Shown here: in pieces, positions 54,417 through 63,064 of the stretch
How positions within the stretch are numbered: position 1 is the first letter of the stretch
Layout: every line of letters begins with the position of its first letter
NCBI GenBank assembly: GCA_963777855.1
Contig: CAVZRW010000005.1
Location: 186,001-250,000, forward strand
Length of the DNA stretch: 64,000 nt
Source: Prado023 sp963777855
GTDB lineage: Bacteria > Actinomycetota > Actinomycetes > S36-B12 > CAIYMF01
Direction: 5' to 3'
Program-made: the position numbers and the translations under genes
Notes under the pieces: model-generated
The model's input: only the letters and a program-made list of their open reading frames with translations
The model's database searches: none
What the model was told of the DNA's origin: nothing

Positions 54417-56625
54417 CGATCGCTCCGATCTCGAGCCCCACCGGGAGGAAGTCGGTGAGGAGGCGGCCGGCGGCACGCAACCGGCCGGGTCGGTCCAGGT
54501 GGTGGTGCACGCCCATCTCGGCGCCGCCCTCCCCGCCCTCGCGGATGGCGACGGGGCAGGAGGATGCCAGCGTCAGGAACGACGGCGCACCCGGGTCGGT
54601 CGCCACGTACACGGCTCGGACCCCCAGCTCGCCGTCATCCTCGGGGACGCAGCGGAAGCGGCGCGGAACCTTCGATCTGCTTCGGAGGGCCGTGTACCTC
54701 GCGCACCCCGTCTGCCGATGGGCGATCGTCGTCACACCATCGAGAACGCAGCTGCTCGCCGTGAGCGTGCGCCCGACGACGCCGCCGCGGACGGTCACCC
54801 CGGTCAGCCGCAGGTTTGCCCCGGGCGCATCGAGGGCGACGGACCCCGACGCAACGGCGGCCCCCCGCACCTCGGGGGTCAGCACCGAGTCGGTGACCTC
54901 GACGTCCGGGACCGTCGCCGGCACGCGCACCCGTCCCACAGCGCAGCGCAGGACGCGCACGAGGAGCTCGGCGTTGCGCCGGACGGACGCCGTGTTGACG
55001 CGCAACGCACCCGTCACGGTCGCCTGGCAGAGCGTCAGGGCGCCCAGGTCGCCGGCCGTCACGACGAGGTCGCCCTCGATCAGGAGTCCGTCGACCAGGA
55101 GGGAGGAACCCGGGCCGCCGGTCACGGTGAGGGAGCCGCGCAGGTGCGGGCGCACGCCGTCGGTCCCGTAGCCTCCCGGGACGGGCGGGAGCACCTCGCC
55201 GTCGGCGGTGATGCGCGGCTCCCAGGTGCCGGCGACGACCACCAGGCGCGTCGCCGCGGGGATCGTCACGGCGACGTCGCCGGTCCACGTGCCGGAGTCC
55301 GGGATGGAGATGACGGTCGTCGAGCCCGTGGTCGGCACGTTGCCGCCGGGCAGGGCGGTCCCGGCCCACTCGCCCGCGACCGTCGCCAGGACCGTGGCGA
55401 GGTCGGGGCCGGCCGGGTCGCCCGAGCCGGGGGCCGGGGTGTCGAAGCGGGCGACGTGCTGGGCGATGAACGCCTCCGGACGGGCCCTCTGGTAGCGGTC
55501 GGAAGCCAGGGCGGAGTCGTGCAGGTCGGTGCGATCGTAGGTGCCCGCGCCGACGTCTGCCGTGGCGCCGTAGGCCCACCGCAGGTGCACGGCGACCGGC
55601 CCGGTGGCGTCGGCCGGCTCCGCGACGCCGTCGACGTACATCCGGACGTGGCCCGTCACTGGGTCGACCATCGCCTGCCGGCCTGTGAGCACGACGCCCG
55701 GCGTGACCGTCCCGTCTCCCGAGACGACGTCCGGCTCGCGGCCGAGATCCTCGAGCCCGCACACGCGCAGTCGCTCGGGCGCCACGATCGTGTGGCCCGC
55801 ACCCGGCCCGCTGGCCACCGTCACGCCCACCTCGACCGGCAGGTGGGCCGGGTCCAGCAGCCCGGCCCGGGCAGCACGCAGCAGGTCGAGGAGCCGTCGG
55901 GGCCGCAGCGGAACCGGCAGGTTCGCCTCGACCGCGAGGTCCTCGATGCCTGACTCGATCGTGGGGAGGGCGAACAGGGGCGTCGGCAGGCCCAGCGGGT
56001 GCGCCCACCACGCGCCGTCCCGAGCGCGGGCGGGCGCCCGGTCCACCCCGTAGACCTGGTGCGGGAAGGCCGTCACGAGCACGTTGCCGATGTTGTGGCG
56101 ACCGCGACCGCGCGCCACCCGGCGCACCTCCGCCAGGTGCATCCCGGGGTCGAGACTGCCGCGGGCGATGAGCGGCGAGCCCAGATCGGCCGCGTAGCCG
56201 GGACCGCGAAGGGGGGCGACGGCGGGGCGGTCGAGCCGCACATGGTTCACGTGCGCCGTCGCCGCGAGGAACCGGTGCGCCTCGACGGCGCGGGCCGGCC
56301 ACATGGTCACGTCCCGCGCGACCTGCTCGAGGGCCGCTGGGGTGCCCTTGCGGCGGCGCAGCTCGATCATGTTCGCGATCACGGCGCGCCGCCCCGGCCC
56401 GGGCGGCAGCTCGTCGATCCCGAGCAGGTCCGCCAGGTACGGCAGCACCCAGTCCGACGCGGTCTCGACGAACCAGTCCTGGTACAGCGCGTCGATGTCC
56501 CGCTCGAGGACGTCGAGCTGCGACGCGACGGCTTCGAGCAGTGCGCGCACGAGCCCGCCGGAGGCGTCGTCGCTCGCCGTGACGTGCCTGGGCAGGAGGT
56601 GCAGGAGGTCCTCGGCGGTCGTCAC
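54406..56625 (-). CDS. eCIS tail-protein-I-like baseplate protein with beta-helix-like C-terminus
   Basis: 739 aa from GTG 56625 (GTGA overlap). The N-terminal 200 residues follow the phage tail protein I (gpI) pattern: LLHLLPRHVTASD, LDVLERDIDALYQDWFVETASDWVLPYLADLLG, MIELRRRKGTPAALEQVARDVT. The C-terminal region (about 480-680) repeats short strands (VDGLLIEGDLVV, LCQATVTGALRV, TDSVLTPEVRG, RLTGVTVRGGVVG) with the rhythm of a right-handed beta-helix, as in fibres and pectate-lyase-like tail spikes. The fusion would attach a receptor-reading spike to the baseplate. Enzyme activity is not evident. Confidence 0.82.
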   Translation of the reverse strand: MTTAEDLLHLLPRHVTASDDASGGLVRALLEAVASQLDVLERDIDALYQDWFVETASDWVLPYLADLLGIDELPPGPGRRAVIANMIELRRRKGTPAALEQVARDVTMWPARAVEAHRFLAATAHVNHVRLDRPAVAPLRGPGYAADLGSPLIARGSLDPGMHLAEVRRVARGRGRHNIGNVLVTAFPHQVYGVDRAPARARDGAWWAHPLGLPTPLFALPTIESGIEDLAVEANLPVPLRPRRLLDLLRAARAGLLDPAHLPVEVGVTVASGPGAGHTIVAPERLRVCGLEDLGREPDVVSGDGTVTPGVVLTGRQAMVDPVTGHVRMYVDGVAEPADATGPVAVHLRWAYGATADVGAGTYDRTDLHDSALASDRYQRARPEAFIAQHVARFDTPAPGSGDPAGPDLATVLATVAGEWAGTALPGGNVPTTGSTTVISIPDSGTWTGDVAVTIPAATRLVVVAGTWEPRITADGEVLPPVPGGYGTDGVRPHLRGSLTVTGGPGSSLLVDGLLIEGDLVVTAGDLGALTLCQATVTGALRVNTASVRRNAELLVRVLRCAVGRVRVPATVPDVEVTDSVLTPEVRGAAVASGSVALDAPGANLRLTGVTVRGGVVGRTLTASSCVLDGVTTIAHRQTGCARYTALRSRSKVPRRFRCVPEDDGELGVRAVYVATDPGAPSFLTLASSCPVAIREGGEGGAEMGVHHHLDRPGRLRAAGRLLTDFLPVGLEIGAIDAR

Positions 56626-59267
56626 AGCCCCATCCCTCCAGGGGTGTCGGGCGCGAGCTCCCGGATGTCCACGCCGCCCACCGGCAGCGCCTGGATCTCG
56701 GCCGCGAGGAGCCCGCCATCCCACCTGGCGCCGTGCGCCTCCAGCCGGTCCTTCGCCACCTCGTCGGACGGGAGGCTCACGACGCCACCGGGCGCGGGCG
56801 GGCGGGACCGGCCGAGCGGCAGCAGGCGCGGCATCGAGCACGCGACGACCCCGGGCACCTCGTGAACGAGGACGAGCACGGCCGCGGACGTCACGGGCAT
56901 GGCCAGCTCGCGCTCCCCGACACCGAGGGCGGTGTGGAGTCGCTCACGGACGGCGCACTCCACGTCGGCGCGCACGTGGGCCGAGTCGTGGCGCAGGTCC
57001 AGCCGAACCCCGAACCACTGCACGCAGCCGGGCAGGAGGCTGAGCGGGCCGGGGACCCGCACGTCGTCCAACGTGCTGCGCAGGTCGGTGAGCAGGGCGT
57101 CGCTCGGGGCGTGGCCGTCCACGGCGAGCACGGTCAGGACCACGACCTCGCTGCGGCCGTCCCACACGGCCTCGGCCCGGGCGTGGGCGATGCCGGCGTA
57201 GCCGCGGGCGAGGTCCCCGTGGTCGGCCACGGACACGACCCGGCCGAGCGTGCGCACGCGCTGGGGGGCGGTGCGCCGGGCCTCGGACATCGCCTCGGGG
57301 GAAGCCCAGTCGTGCGACGGGGCCGGGTTGGTGACCTCGGCGATGCCCAGCGGGCGGCGCATGAGAAGGGAGATCTGTCCGGCCCGCACGGCGCCGTCGG
57401 CCCCGATCCCCACCCGGTAGGTCGCGGTGATGTTCTCAGCACCACTGGCCGCGCGGGCCCCGTGCGCGCCGTCGCCCAGGACGACCAGCGTGCGGCCCGT
57501 GCCCGTGCCGAGCGTGGTCGTGCCCACGGCATCGACCTGCTCGGACTCCCCGGGCGCCTCCTCCGCGCGCAGGATGTGCACGCGGTCGTTCGGGCCGGCC
57601 TGCTCGAGGTCCGCAACCTCCTCCCAGCGGATGCCGTCGACCCGGATCTCGACCTCCGCCCGGGCCCCGGACTCGGTGCGCGCGCGCACATGGGTCAGCG
57701 GGCCGCGCCGGAACGCGAAGGTCTGGAAGTCACTGCGGCCGTCGCCGCTGCCGAGCACCTGCGCCACCGTCTCACCATGCGTCGCGTGGGTGACGTTCGC
57801 GTGGACGAGCAGCCCGACCGGCTCGTAGGCGCCGGTCAGGGGCGGGTCGACCACGACCGTCATGGTCGCCTGGTCGGGGACGGCCTCGCCCTCGCGGCCG
57901 GGCGGCGGACCGGCGGCGCACGAGACGACGGTCGCCACCTCGGTCAGGGGCCGGCCCGTCGCGGCGTCCGTACCCTCGATGATGACGAGCCGGCCGGGTG
58001 GGAGCAGCGGGTCACAGGCGTGCAGGTGCAGCACGGCGCCGGGCTCGATCGGTCCGGGCAGTGGCGCAACGGCGGCGGGGATCTCGACGGACACGGCGTG
58101 GACGAGCGCCTTGCGCCGGTCGAAGCCGGCCAACTCGGCCGCGACGTCGAGCCGCAGCCGCGTGATCTTCCCCGACATCCCGTACCGGGTCGCGCCGTCC
58201 GGGCGGGCATCCTCCACCCGGTACGCCTCCGTCAAGCCCGGCTGGTCGATGACGACCCAGGAGTCGGCGAGCACGGCCCTCTGATCCCCGTCGAGCTCGA
58301 TCGTCGCGGGCTGGGCCGCGGTCGTGGCCTCGAAGCCGCGCCATCGGTACGCGGTGGACCCGCCCAGCGTGTACGCCTCGATGCCGGGCGGGACGTGGCG
58401 CTCGCTGACGAGCAGGTTCGGGTCGGGCGCCGTCGCGCCGAACATCTGGAAGCGCTGCGCGAGGTGGAACAGGCGCACGTTGACCTGCGCCGTGAGGGGG
58501 CGGGTGCGCCGGTAGCCGATCGGCCGGTCGAGGTCGATCCGCGTCCATCCAGGGAACCCCTCGGGCTCGGCGACGACGCCGACGACGGTGCGCACGTCCC
58601 AGTACTCGCGCCCCGGCGTGCCGTCGGTGACGCCCTGCGCACTGCCCGCGCCGGGCCGCCTGCCGTACGCATCGCGCTCGTCCCCGACGACGAGCACGGT
58701 GTCGCCGTTGCGCAGCGTCGATGCGGCCGCGTGCAGCCAGATCGCGACCGAGCCGTAGTCGAGGTCCTGGGCCCGCCGGGTCACCACGGGCAGCGCGTTC
58801 CACACCCCCCGCGCCTCGAGCTCTGTGGACGTCTGGAACACCTGCGGCAGCTCGCCCTGGCCGGGGATCGACTGCGCGGGAGTGCCCGCCGGGACGGTGA
58901 CGACCTCGGGCGCCCCGATCGCGGTCGACGCGCGGAACGCCAGCTCGACCTGGGCGGCGACGCCCGGGCGCAGCTCGTGGCCGAGGGTTCGGGCGAGCGC
59001 CCGCACCGAGTACCGCTCCGTGGCGGTGCGCAAGTAGCCCTCGTTGGCGATGCGCTCGGTATAGAACGCCACGACGTCGCACACCACGGCCCATGCGTCC
59101 AGCAGTGCGGGAACGGGGTCGGTCGTCTCCTGCCCCGCGAGGCCGCGCAGGGCAGCGGGCCGGGTGGGATCACCCAGGACGTCCCGCATGGCGGCGAGCG
59201 CACCCGGGTGGTCCAGGACGCGGCGACGCAGCGACGGCTGGCCCGGTGGGTTGGTCAGGTCGGTCAT
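56622..59267 (-). CDS. eCIS baseplate J-type protein (Pvc12-like)
   Basis: 881 aa from ATG 59267 (ATGA overlap). The N-terminus reads LLDAWAVVCDVVAFYTERIANEGYLRTATER, the helical clamp typical of the second baseplate wedge protein in eCIS, followed by PEVVTVPAGTPAQSIPG. A long beta region carries VHILRAEEAPGE, GTGRTLVVLGDGAHGARAASG and NITATYRVGIG. The C-terminal part has RLHTALGVGERELAMPVTSAAV. It should form the wedge of the baseplate with the next gene product. Length is within the family range. Confidence 0.87.
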   Translation of the reverse strand: MTDLTNPPGQPSLRRRVLDHPGALAAMRDVLGDPTRPAALRGLAGQETTDPVPALLDAWAVVCDVVAFYTERIANEGYLRTATERYSVRALARTLGHELRPGVAAQVELAFRASTAIGAPEVVTVPAGTPAQSIPGQGELPQVFQTSTELEARGVWNALPVVTRRAQDLDYGSVAIWLHAAASTLRNGDTVLVVGDERDAYGRRPGAGSAQGVTDGTPGREYWDVRTVVGVVAEPEGFPGWTRIDLDRPIGYRRTRPLTAQVNVRLFHLAQRFQMFGATAPDPNLLVSERHVPPGIEAYTLGGSTAYRWRGFEATTAAQPATIELDGDQRAVLADSWVVIDQPGLTEAYRVEDARPDGATRYGMSGKITRLRLDVAAELAGFDRRKALVHAVSVEIPAAVAPLPGPIEPGAVLHLHACDPLLPPGRLVIIEGTDAATGRPLTEVATVVSCAAGPPPGREGEAVPDQATMTVVVDPPLTGAYEPVGLLVHANVTHATHGETVAQVLGSGDGRSDFQTFAFRRGPLTHVRARTESGARAEVEIRVDGIRWEEVADLEQAGPNDRVHILRAEEAPGESEQVDAVGTTTLGTGTGRTLVVLGDGAHGARAASGAENITATYRVGIGADGAVRAGQISLLMRRPLGIAEVTNPAPSHDWASPEAMSEARRTAPQRVRTLGRVVSVADHGDLARGYAGIAHARAEAVWDGRSEVVVLTVLAVDGHAPSDALLTDLRSTLDDVRVPGPLSLLPGCVQWFGVRLDLRHDSAHVRADVECAVRERLHTALGVGERELAMPVTSAAVLVLVHEVPGVVACSMPRLLPLGRSRPPAPGGVVSLPSDEVAKDRLEAHGARWDGGLLAAEIQALPVGGVDIRELAPDTPGGMGL

Positions 59268-61867
59268 GCCCCACCTCGCAGCACGAGGTCGATCGTCCCG
59301 GCCTCCGGGTTGTTCGGATCCGTGTCGCAGCGCAGCACCTCGCGCGGCGCCACCGTGACGGCCCCGGCGGCCAGCGCGGCGGCGGTGTCGCGGTCGGGGG
59401 CGCCGGCGCGGGCGAAGCGGGTGACCTTCACCCAGTCGATGCCGGGGACGGCCATGGCCGCCGCCACCAGGTCGGAGAGGAACAGGGGCTGGCCGAAGGT
59501 GAACGCGTCCGGGTGGAAGAAGCCACGCCGCCCGCCGGGCAGCAGGCGGCTGGAGAGGGCGTCGCGCAGGGCCACCTCGACGTCGGCCCGCAGGTGCCCG
59601 GGGGCGACGCAGCCGGTCACCTCGAGGTGCAGGGGGACGGCGACCGGCCCGGCGACCTCGACGTCGGTGCCCGCCATGCGACGGCCCTCGAGCGCCGAGA
59701 GGACCGCGGCGGGCACGGTCAGGTCCTGGGCGCGTGCAGCGACTGGGTCGACCGTGACCTCCACCGCGTACCAGGATCCCGTCCAGCGTCGGCGGGCGAC
59801 TGCGCGTTGCACGCCCTCCTGCGCTTCGGCGACGTCCGCGTGGTCGCGGGGCGTGACGGCCCGCAGCTGGCGGCCGATGGCGTACGGGGCCAGGCGACGG
59901 ACGGCCTCGATCGGCTCGGGGTCCGCGCCGCCGCTGGCGCGCAACGGGTTCCACACCGTCACCTGGGCGCCGTCGGGAACGGCCAGGCTGCCGTCGGGGC
60001 GGTCGAGCAGGTGCGTCAGGGTGCCGGGCGCGACGTTGCCCTGCGCGCCCTCGCCCACGCGGTAGGTGGCGCGCGGAACCGAGCCGACCGCGGGCCGCCG
60101 GCCCATGACCCCGTCGCCGAACCGTAGGCGGGCCAGCCCGTCGTCCTCGGCCTCCACGACGACGTGGGAGTCCAGCCGCCCGGACGCGAGGAGGTCCGGA
60201 CGGGCGGTCCAGGTGCGCGCGCCGTCATCGAGCGTGAGGCCGGCCACGGCGCGGCGGGGATCAGGACCAGCCGCCGCTGCGGCGCACGGCAGGGCGGCCG
60301 GGTCGACCGGCTCGGCGAACGTGAGGTGGCGCCGACGCAGCCGGGGCCGGTACGGGACACCGTCCGGGACCTGCGGCGGGTCGAGGAGGTCCCCGCTGAT
60401 GGTGGCGCCCTGATCGGCCAGGACGACGTTGGCCAGGGCGACGGCGCGCGCCACGGGCAGGCCGTCGGATCCTCGCTCGGCGACGACCAGCGGTCCGGGA
60501 AGGGCGTCGGCCGCGGCCCAGCGCACCTCGAGGACCGTGACGGCCGGTGCGAGGACGTCGATCCGGGCGACGGGGGTGCGTGTCAGCCGCACGGCGTAGC
60601 GGTGGGCGGGGTCGCCGTCCTCGGGCGCGCCACCGCCACGGGGGAGCTCGGCCAGCACGAGGACGTCGCCGGCGGCCAGGGCCGGGTCCTCGCCCGTCGG
60701 CACGGCGAGGAAGGCCGACGTCGTCCCCGCGACCAGCGTGTGCTCCGGATCTCCCCACGGGTGCAGCGCAACCGCATTGCGCTCGGGGAGCATCGCGGCC
60801 CTGGCCATGGTCTCCATGACCACCCCACCGATCTCGACGACGGACGCCGGTGTGCGGCTCCCCGGGCCGGCTGGCAGACCCATTCGTTGGTCGGGCAGGC
60901 AGTCGGCCACCCCCGTGCCAGCGGGGAGGTCGATCGCGGTGTCGGTCGTCATGGCGATCCAGGTGCGGGCCGCGCATCCTTCGTGGACCGCGTGGCCCAG
61001 GAGGCGCGCGTGCCGGCGGACGGACGTCCGGCGGCGCGCGGTCGCCAGGTACGCCTCCACGCCGACCGCATCCTGCCAGTAGGCCAGGCGGTCGCCCTCG
61101 TAGGCGAAGAGCTCGACGAGCGTGACAGCCGGGTCGGCGGGACTGCGGTCGGTCCAGCCGGGCAGGAGGCCGGCGAGGCGGTCGAGGAGCCGCGTGCGCA
61201 GGGCGGGGTAGTCGCGGGCCAGGTAGTCCAGGACAGGCGAGGGGCCGCTGGGCGCGGGCGCGGCCGGGGGCGTTGCGCAGTCCGCGTCACTGGGGCAGTC
61301 GACGGCGAAGCTGAAGGAGTCCTGCGCCAGCGGCGGGTCGATCCCGTCCGGGAGCCCCGTGCCGCCCGCGGCGTGCAGCCGCAGCAGGTACCGCGACAGG
61401 TCACCGTGGCTCGTCGTGCGGACGACGAGCGCCGCGGCGCGCAGGGATTCACCGACGGCCTGGCGGAGCAGCGCGCGGTCGGCGGGGGTCACGCCGGGCA
61501 ACGGGTCGCCGTCCGGGTCGGCGGCGGTGCCGGTGATCCGCAGGGCAGGGTACGCCCAGGCCACGCCGACGGGGTTCAGGCGCGGGTCGGCCCGCACGCC
61601 CCCGACGACCGACACCGTGCTGGCGTCCCAGCTGCTGGGCACCGGCCCGCGGACCAGGTGCACGACGAGGGTGCGGGCCACCGGGGCCCCCGCGACATGG
61701 TCCGCGGCCGTGACGAGGTTGCTCAGCACTTCGACGCGGTCGATTCCCTCGGGCGGCAGGCCGGGCGGGGAAGGCGCCGGCGCGCCCGAGACGATGGTCC
61801 GTCGGTGCTCGCGGTCGAGGGTGACCAGGGCGGCCGTCTCGTCGGCCAGTTCGCGCTGGTCGCTCAC
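59264..61867 (-). CDS. eCIS baseplate J-type protein (Pvc11-like)
   Basis: 867 aa from GTG 61867 (GTGA overlap). The baseplate-J signature is in the middle: VLDYLARDYPALRTRLLDRLAGLLPGW, VTLVELFAYEGDRLAYWQDAVGVEAYLATARRRTSVRRHARLLGH. Farther on, LRFGDGVMGRRP, NVAPGTLTHLLDRPDGSLAV and VTPRDHADVAEAQEGVQRAVARRRWTGSWYAVEVTVDP complete the T4 gp6/P2 J-like arrangement. It is the larger wedge component that triggers sheath contraction. The N-terminal 230 residues are an extra domain. Confidence 0.92.
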   Translation of the reverse strand: MSDQRELADETAALVTLDREHRRTIVSGAPAPSPPGLPPEGIDRVEVLSNLVTAADHVAGAPVARTLVVHLVRGPVPSSWDASTVSVVGGVRADPRLNPVGVAWAYPALRITGTAADPDGDPLPGVTPADRALLRQAVGESLRAAALVVRTTSHGDLSRYLLRLHAAGGTGLPDGIDPPLAQDSFSFAVDCPSDADCATPPAAPAPSGPSPVLDYLARDYPALRTRLLDRLAGLLPGWTDRSPADPAVTLVELFAYEGDRLAYWQDAVGVEAYLATARRRTSVRRHARLLGHAVHEGCAARTWIAMTTDTAIDLPAGTGVADCLPDQRMGLPAGPGSRTPASVVEIGGVVMETMARAAMLPERNAVALHPWGDPEHTLVAGTTSAFLAVPTGEDPALAAGDVLVLAELPRGGGAPEDGDPAHRYAVRLTRTPVARIDVLAPAVTVLEVRWAAADALPGPLVVAERGSDGLPVARAVALANVVLADQGATISGDLLDPPQVPDGVPYRPRLRRRHLTFAEPVDPAALPCAAAAAGPDPRRAVAGLTLDDGARTWTARPDLLASGRLDSHVVVEAEDDGLARLRFGDGVMGRRPAVGSVPRATYRVGEGAQGNVAPGTLTHLLDRPDGSLAVPDGAQVTVWNPLRASGGADPEPIEAVRRLAPYAIGRQLRAVTPRDHADVAEAQEGVQRAVARRRWTGSWYAVEVTVDPVAARAQDLTVPAAVLSALEGRRMAGTDVEVAGPVAVPLHLEVTGCVAPGHLRADVEVALRDALSSRLLPGGRRGFFHPDAFTFGQPLFLSDLVAAAMAVPGIDWVKVTRFARAGAPDRDTAAALAAGAVTVAPREVLRCDTDPNNPEAGTIDLVLRGGA

Positions 61868-62241
61868 GGCGTGCCCCCCGTCGGGCTGCTCAGGCGCAGC
61901 ACGCGCCGTTCGGCCGAGGGCGCACGCAGCGGCGTGTAGACGATGACCACGTCGAGGCTCGCGTCGCGGCTGGTCACCTCGACCTCCTCGATCCGGAGCA
62001 GATCGCCGAGCCACTGCTGCAGGGCCCCGTGGACGAGCGCACCGGTGGTCCGCGCCAGTGCGTCGTCCGCGGGGGCGAAGACCAGGCGGTCGACGCCGCT
62101 GCCCATCTCGGGACGGTTGACGCGCTCGCCGGGGCGCGTGAACAGGACCATCTCGACCAGGCCCCGCAGGTAGTCCTCGTCGTCCACCAGGCGGGTGCGA
62201 CCGCGGGTACCCAGCCTCAGCGGGGTGCCGATGTGCATCAT
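61864..62241 (-). CDS. eCIS baseplate wedge protein, gp25/lysozyme-like fold (Pvc9-like)
   Basis: 125 aa from ATG 62241 (ATGA overlap). The family signature is complete: RTRLVDDEDYLRGLVEMVLFTRPGERVNRPEMGSGVDRLVFAP, with the EMGSGVDRL core of gp25/GpW. It sits at the base of the sheath, where it joins wedge proteins to the tube. The size is normal. The order gpV-PAAR-gp25-J-J matches other eCIS baseplate cassettes. Confidence 0.94.
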   Translation of the reverse strand: MMHIGTPLRLGTRGRTRLVDDEDYLRGLVEMVLFTRPGERVNRPEMGSGVDRLVFAPADDALARTTGALVHGALQQWLGDLLRIEEVEVTSRDASLDVVIVYTPLRAPSAERRVLRLSSPTGGTP

Positions 62242-62552
62242 GTGGCGCTCACCCTTACCTGGCTGACGACGACCTGGAGCGGTACCCCGGTGGGCACGCA
62301 CGTCGCGGCGCCGGTGGACAGGACCAGGGGCTGGCCCATCGACGTGACGCGCACGGTGCCGACGGTCCAGGACGCCGTCGCGCACGGCCCACCCGAGTTG
62401 GGCGGGAAGGGGCAGGCGGCGACGGTCCACGGCGGGGACAGCGGGACCGCGGCCGCGCCGGAGAGCTTCACGCGCGGGCTGGGCACGGTCGGGCTGGCCT
62501 GACCGCCGTGGCTGCACAGCACGGTCGCGCCCTGCTGGACGAGCTGTCCCAT
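62238..62552 (-). CDS. PAAR-like spike tip protein (Pvc10-like)
   Basis: 104 aa from ATG 62552. Gly/Pro/Cys-rich beta strands read TVLCSHGGQASPTVPSPRV, TVAACPFPPNSGGPCA, VRVTSMGQPLVLSTGAATC. The Cys/His arrangement would hold the tip metal as in PAAR proteins. It overlaps both neighbours (TGATG with gpV, ATGA with gp25). It sharpens the spike and can carry effectors, although this version has no extension. Confidence 0.85.
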   Translation of the reverse strand: MGQLVQQGATVLCSHGGQASPTVPSPRVKLSGAAAVPLSPPWTVAACPFPPNSGGPCATASWTVGTVRVTSMGQPLVLSTGAATCVPTGVPLQVVVSQVRVSAT

Positions 62553-63064
62553 CACATCACCTCCAGCGCGCCGTCGTTGATGGAGACGGACGTGCTTGAG
62601 AGCACGAGCTTGGACGCGCCGACCTTGATCTCGACGCCGGAGGAGGTCATCGCGATGTCGATCGGGAGGGCCACAGCGGGGCTCGCGACCTTGATCGTCA
62701 CGCCACCGGCCCCGGGGAGCTCGCAGAGCTCGACGGTGAGGTTCTCGGTCTTGAGCACCTTCATCTCGGGGATCGCCGGTGACGCCGGCACCTGGGATGG
62801 CGTCGCCCAGAAGCACCCGGCGAGGATCGGCCGGTCGAGGTCGCCCGCCTCGAACTCCACCCACACGCTGGCACCGTTGGGTGGCACGAGGAACAGTCCG
62901 ACGCCGTCGCCCGCGAACGGCACACACGGCATCGCCCAGGCGAGGGTGCCCCCGCCCAGGGGGAACGGGACCGCGACCTGCACCCGGCCCTGGAGCAGGG
63001 GGTCGATGTTGTTCGTCACGGTGCCGCGGTACTTGCCGTAGTACTGCGGCGGCCCGGCGGTCAC
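62552..63064 (-). CDS. gpV-like spike base / VgrG C-terminal-type protein
   Basis: 170 aa from GTG 63064. The OB-fold segment reads YYGKYRGTVTNNIDPLLQGRVQVAVPFPLG, then WAMPCVPFAGDGVGLFLVPPNGASVWVEFEAGDLDRPILAGCFW, the gpV/gp5-type pattern. A short beta-prism follows (LTVELCELPGAGGVTIKVASPAV, GVEIKVGASKLVLSSTSVSINDG). In Pvc8 this domain is usually fused to a gpD-like N-terminus, but here it is a separate gene whose start overlaps the gpD-like stop. It forms the trimeric spike under the PAAR tip. Confidence 0.88.
   Translation of the reverse strand: MTAGPPQYYGKYRGTVTNNIDPLLQGRVQVAVPFPLGGGTLAWAMPCVPFAGDGVGLFLVPPNGASVWVEFEAGDLDRPILAGCFWATPSQVPASPAIPEMKVLKTENLTVELCELPGAGGVTIKVASPAVALPIDIAMTSSGVEIKVGASKLVLSSTSVSINDGALEVM

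Noticed and set aside
51438..54458. Plus-strand open frame of about 1000 codons opposite the DUF6519-PASTA gene
   Set aside because: It is the mirror of a gene with two recognised domains and a proper start. Composition is shadow-like (Arg/Gly/His/Asp).
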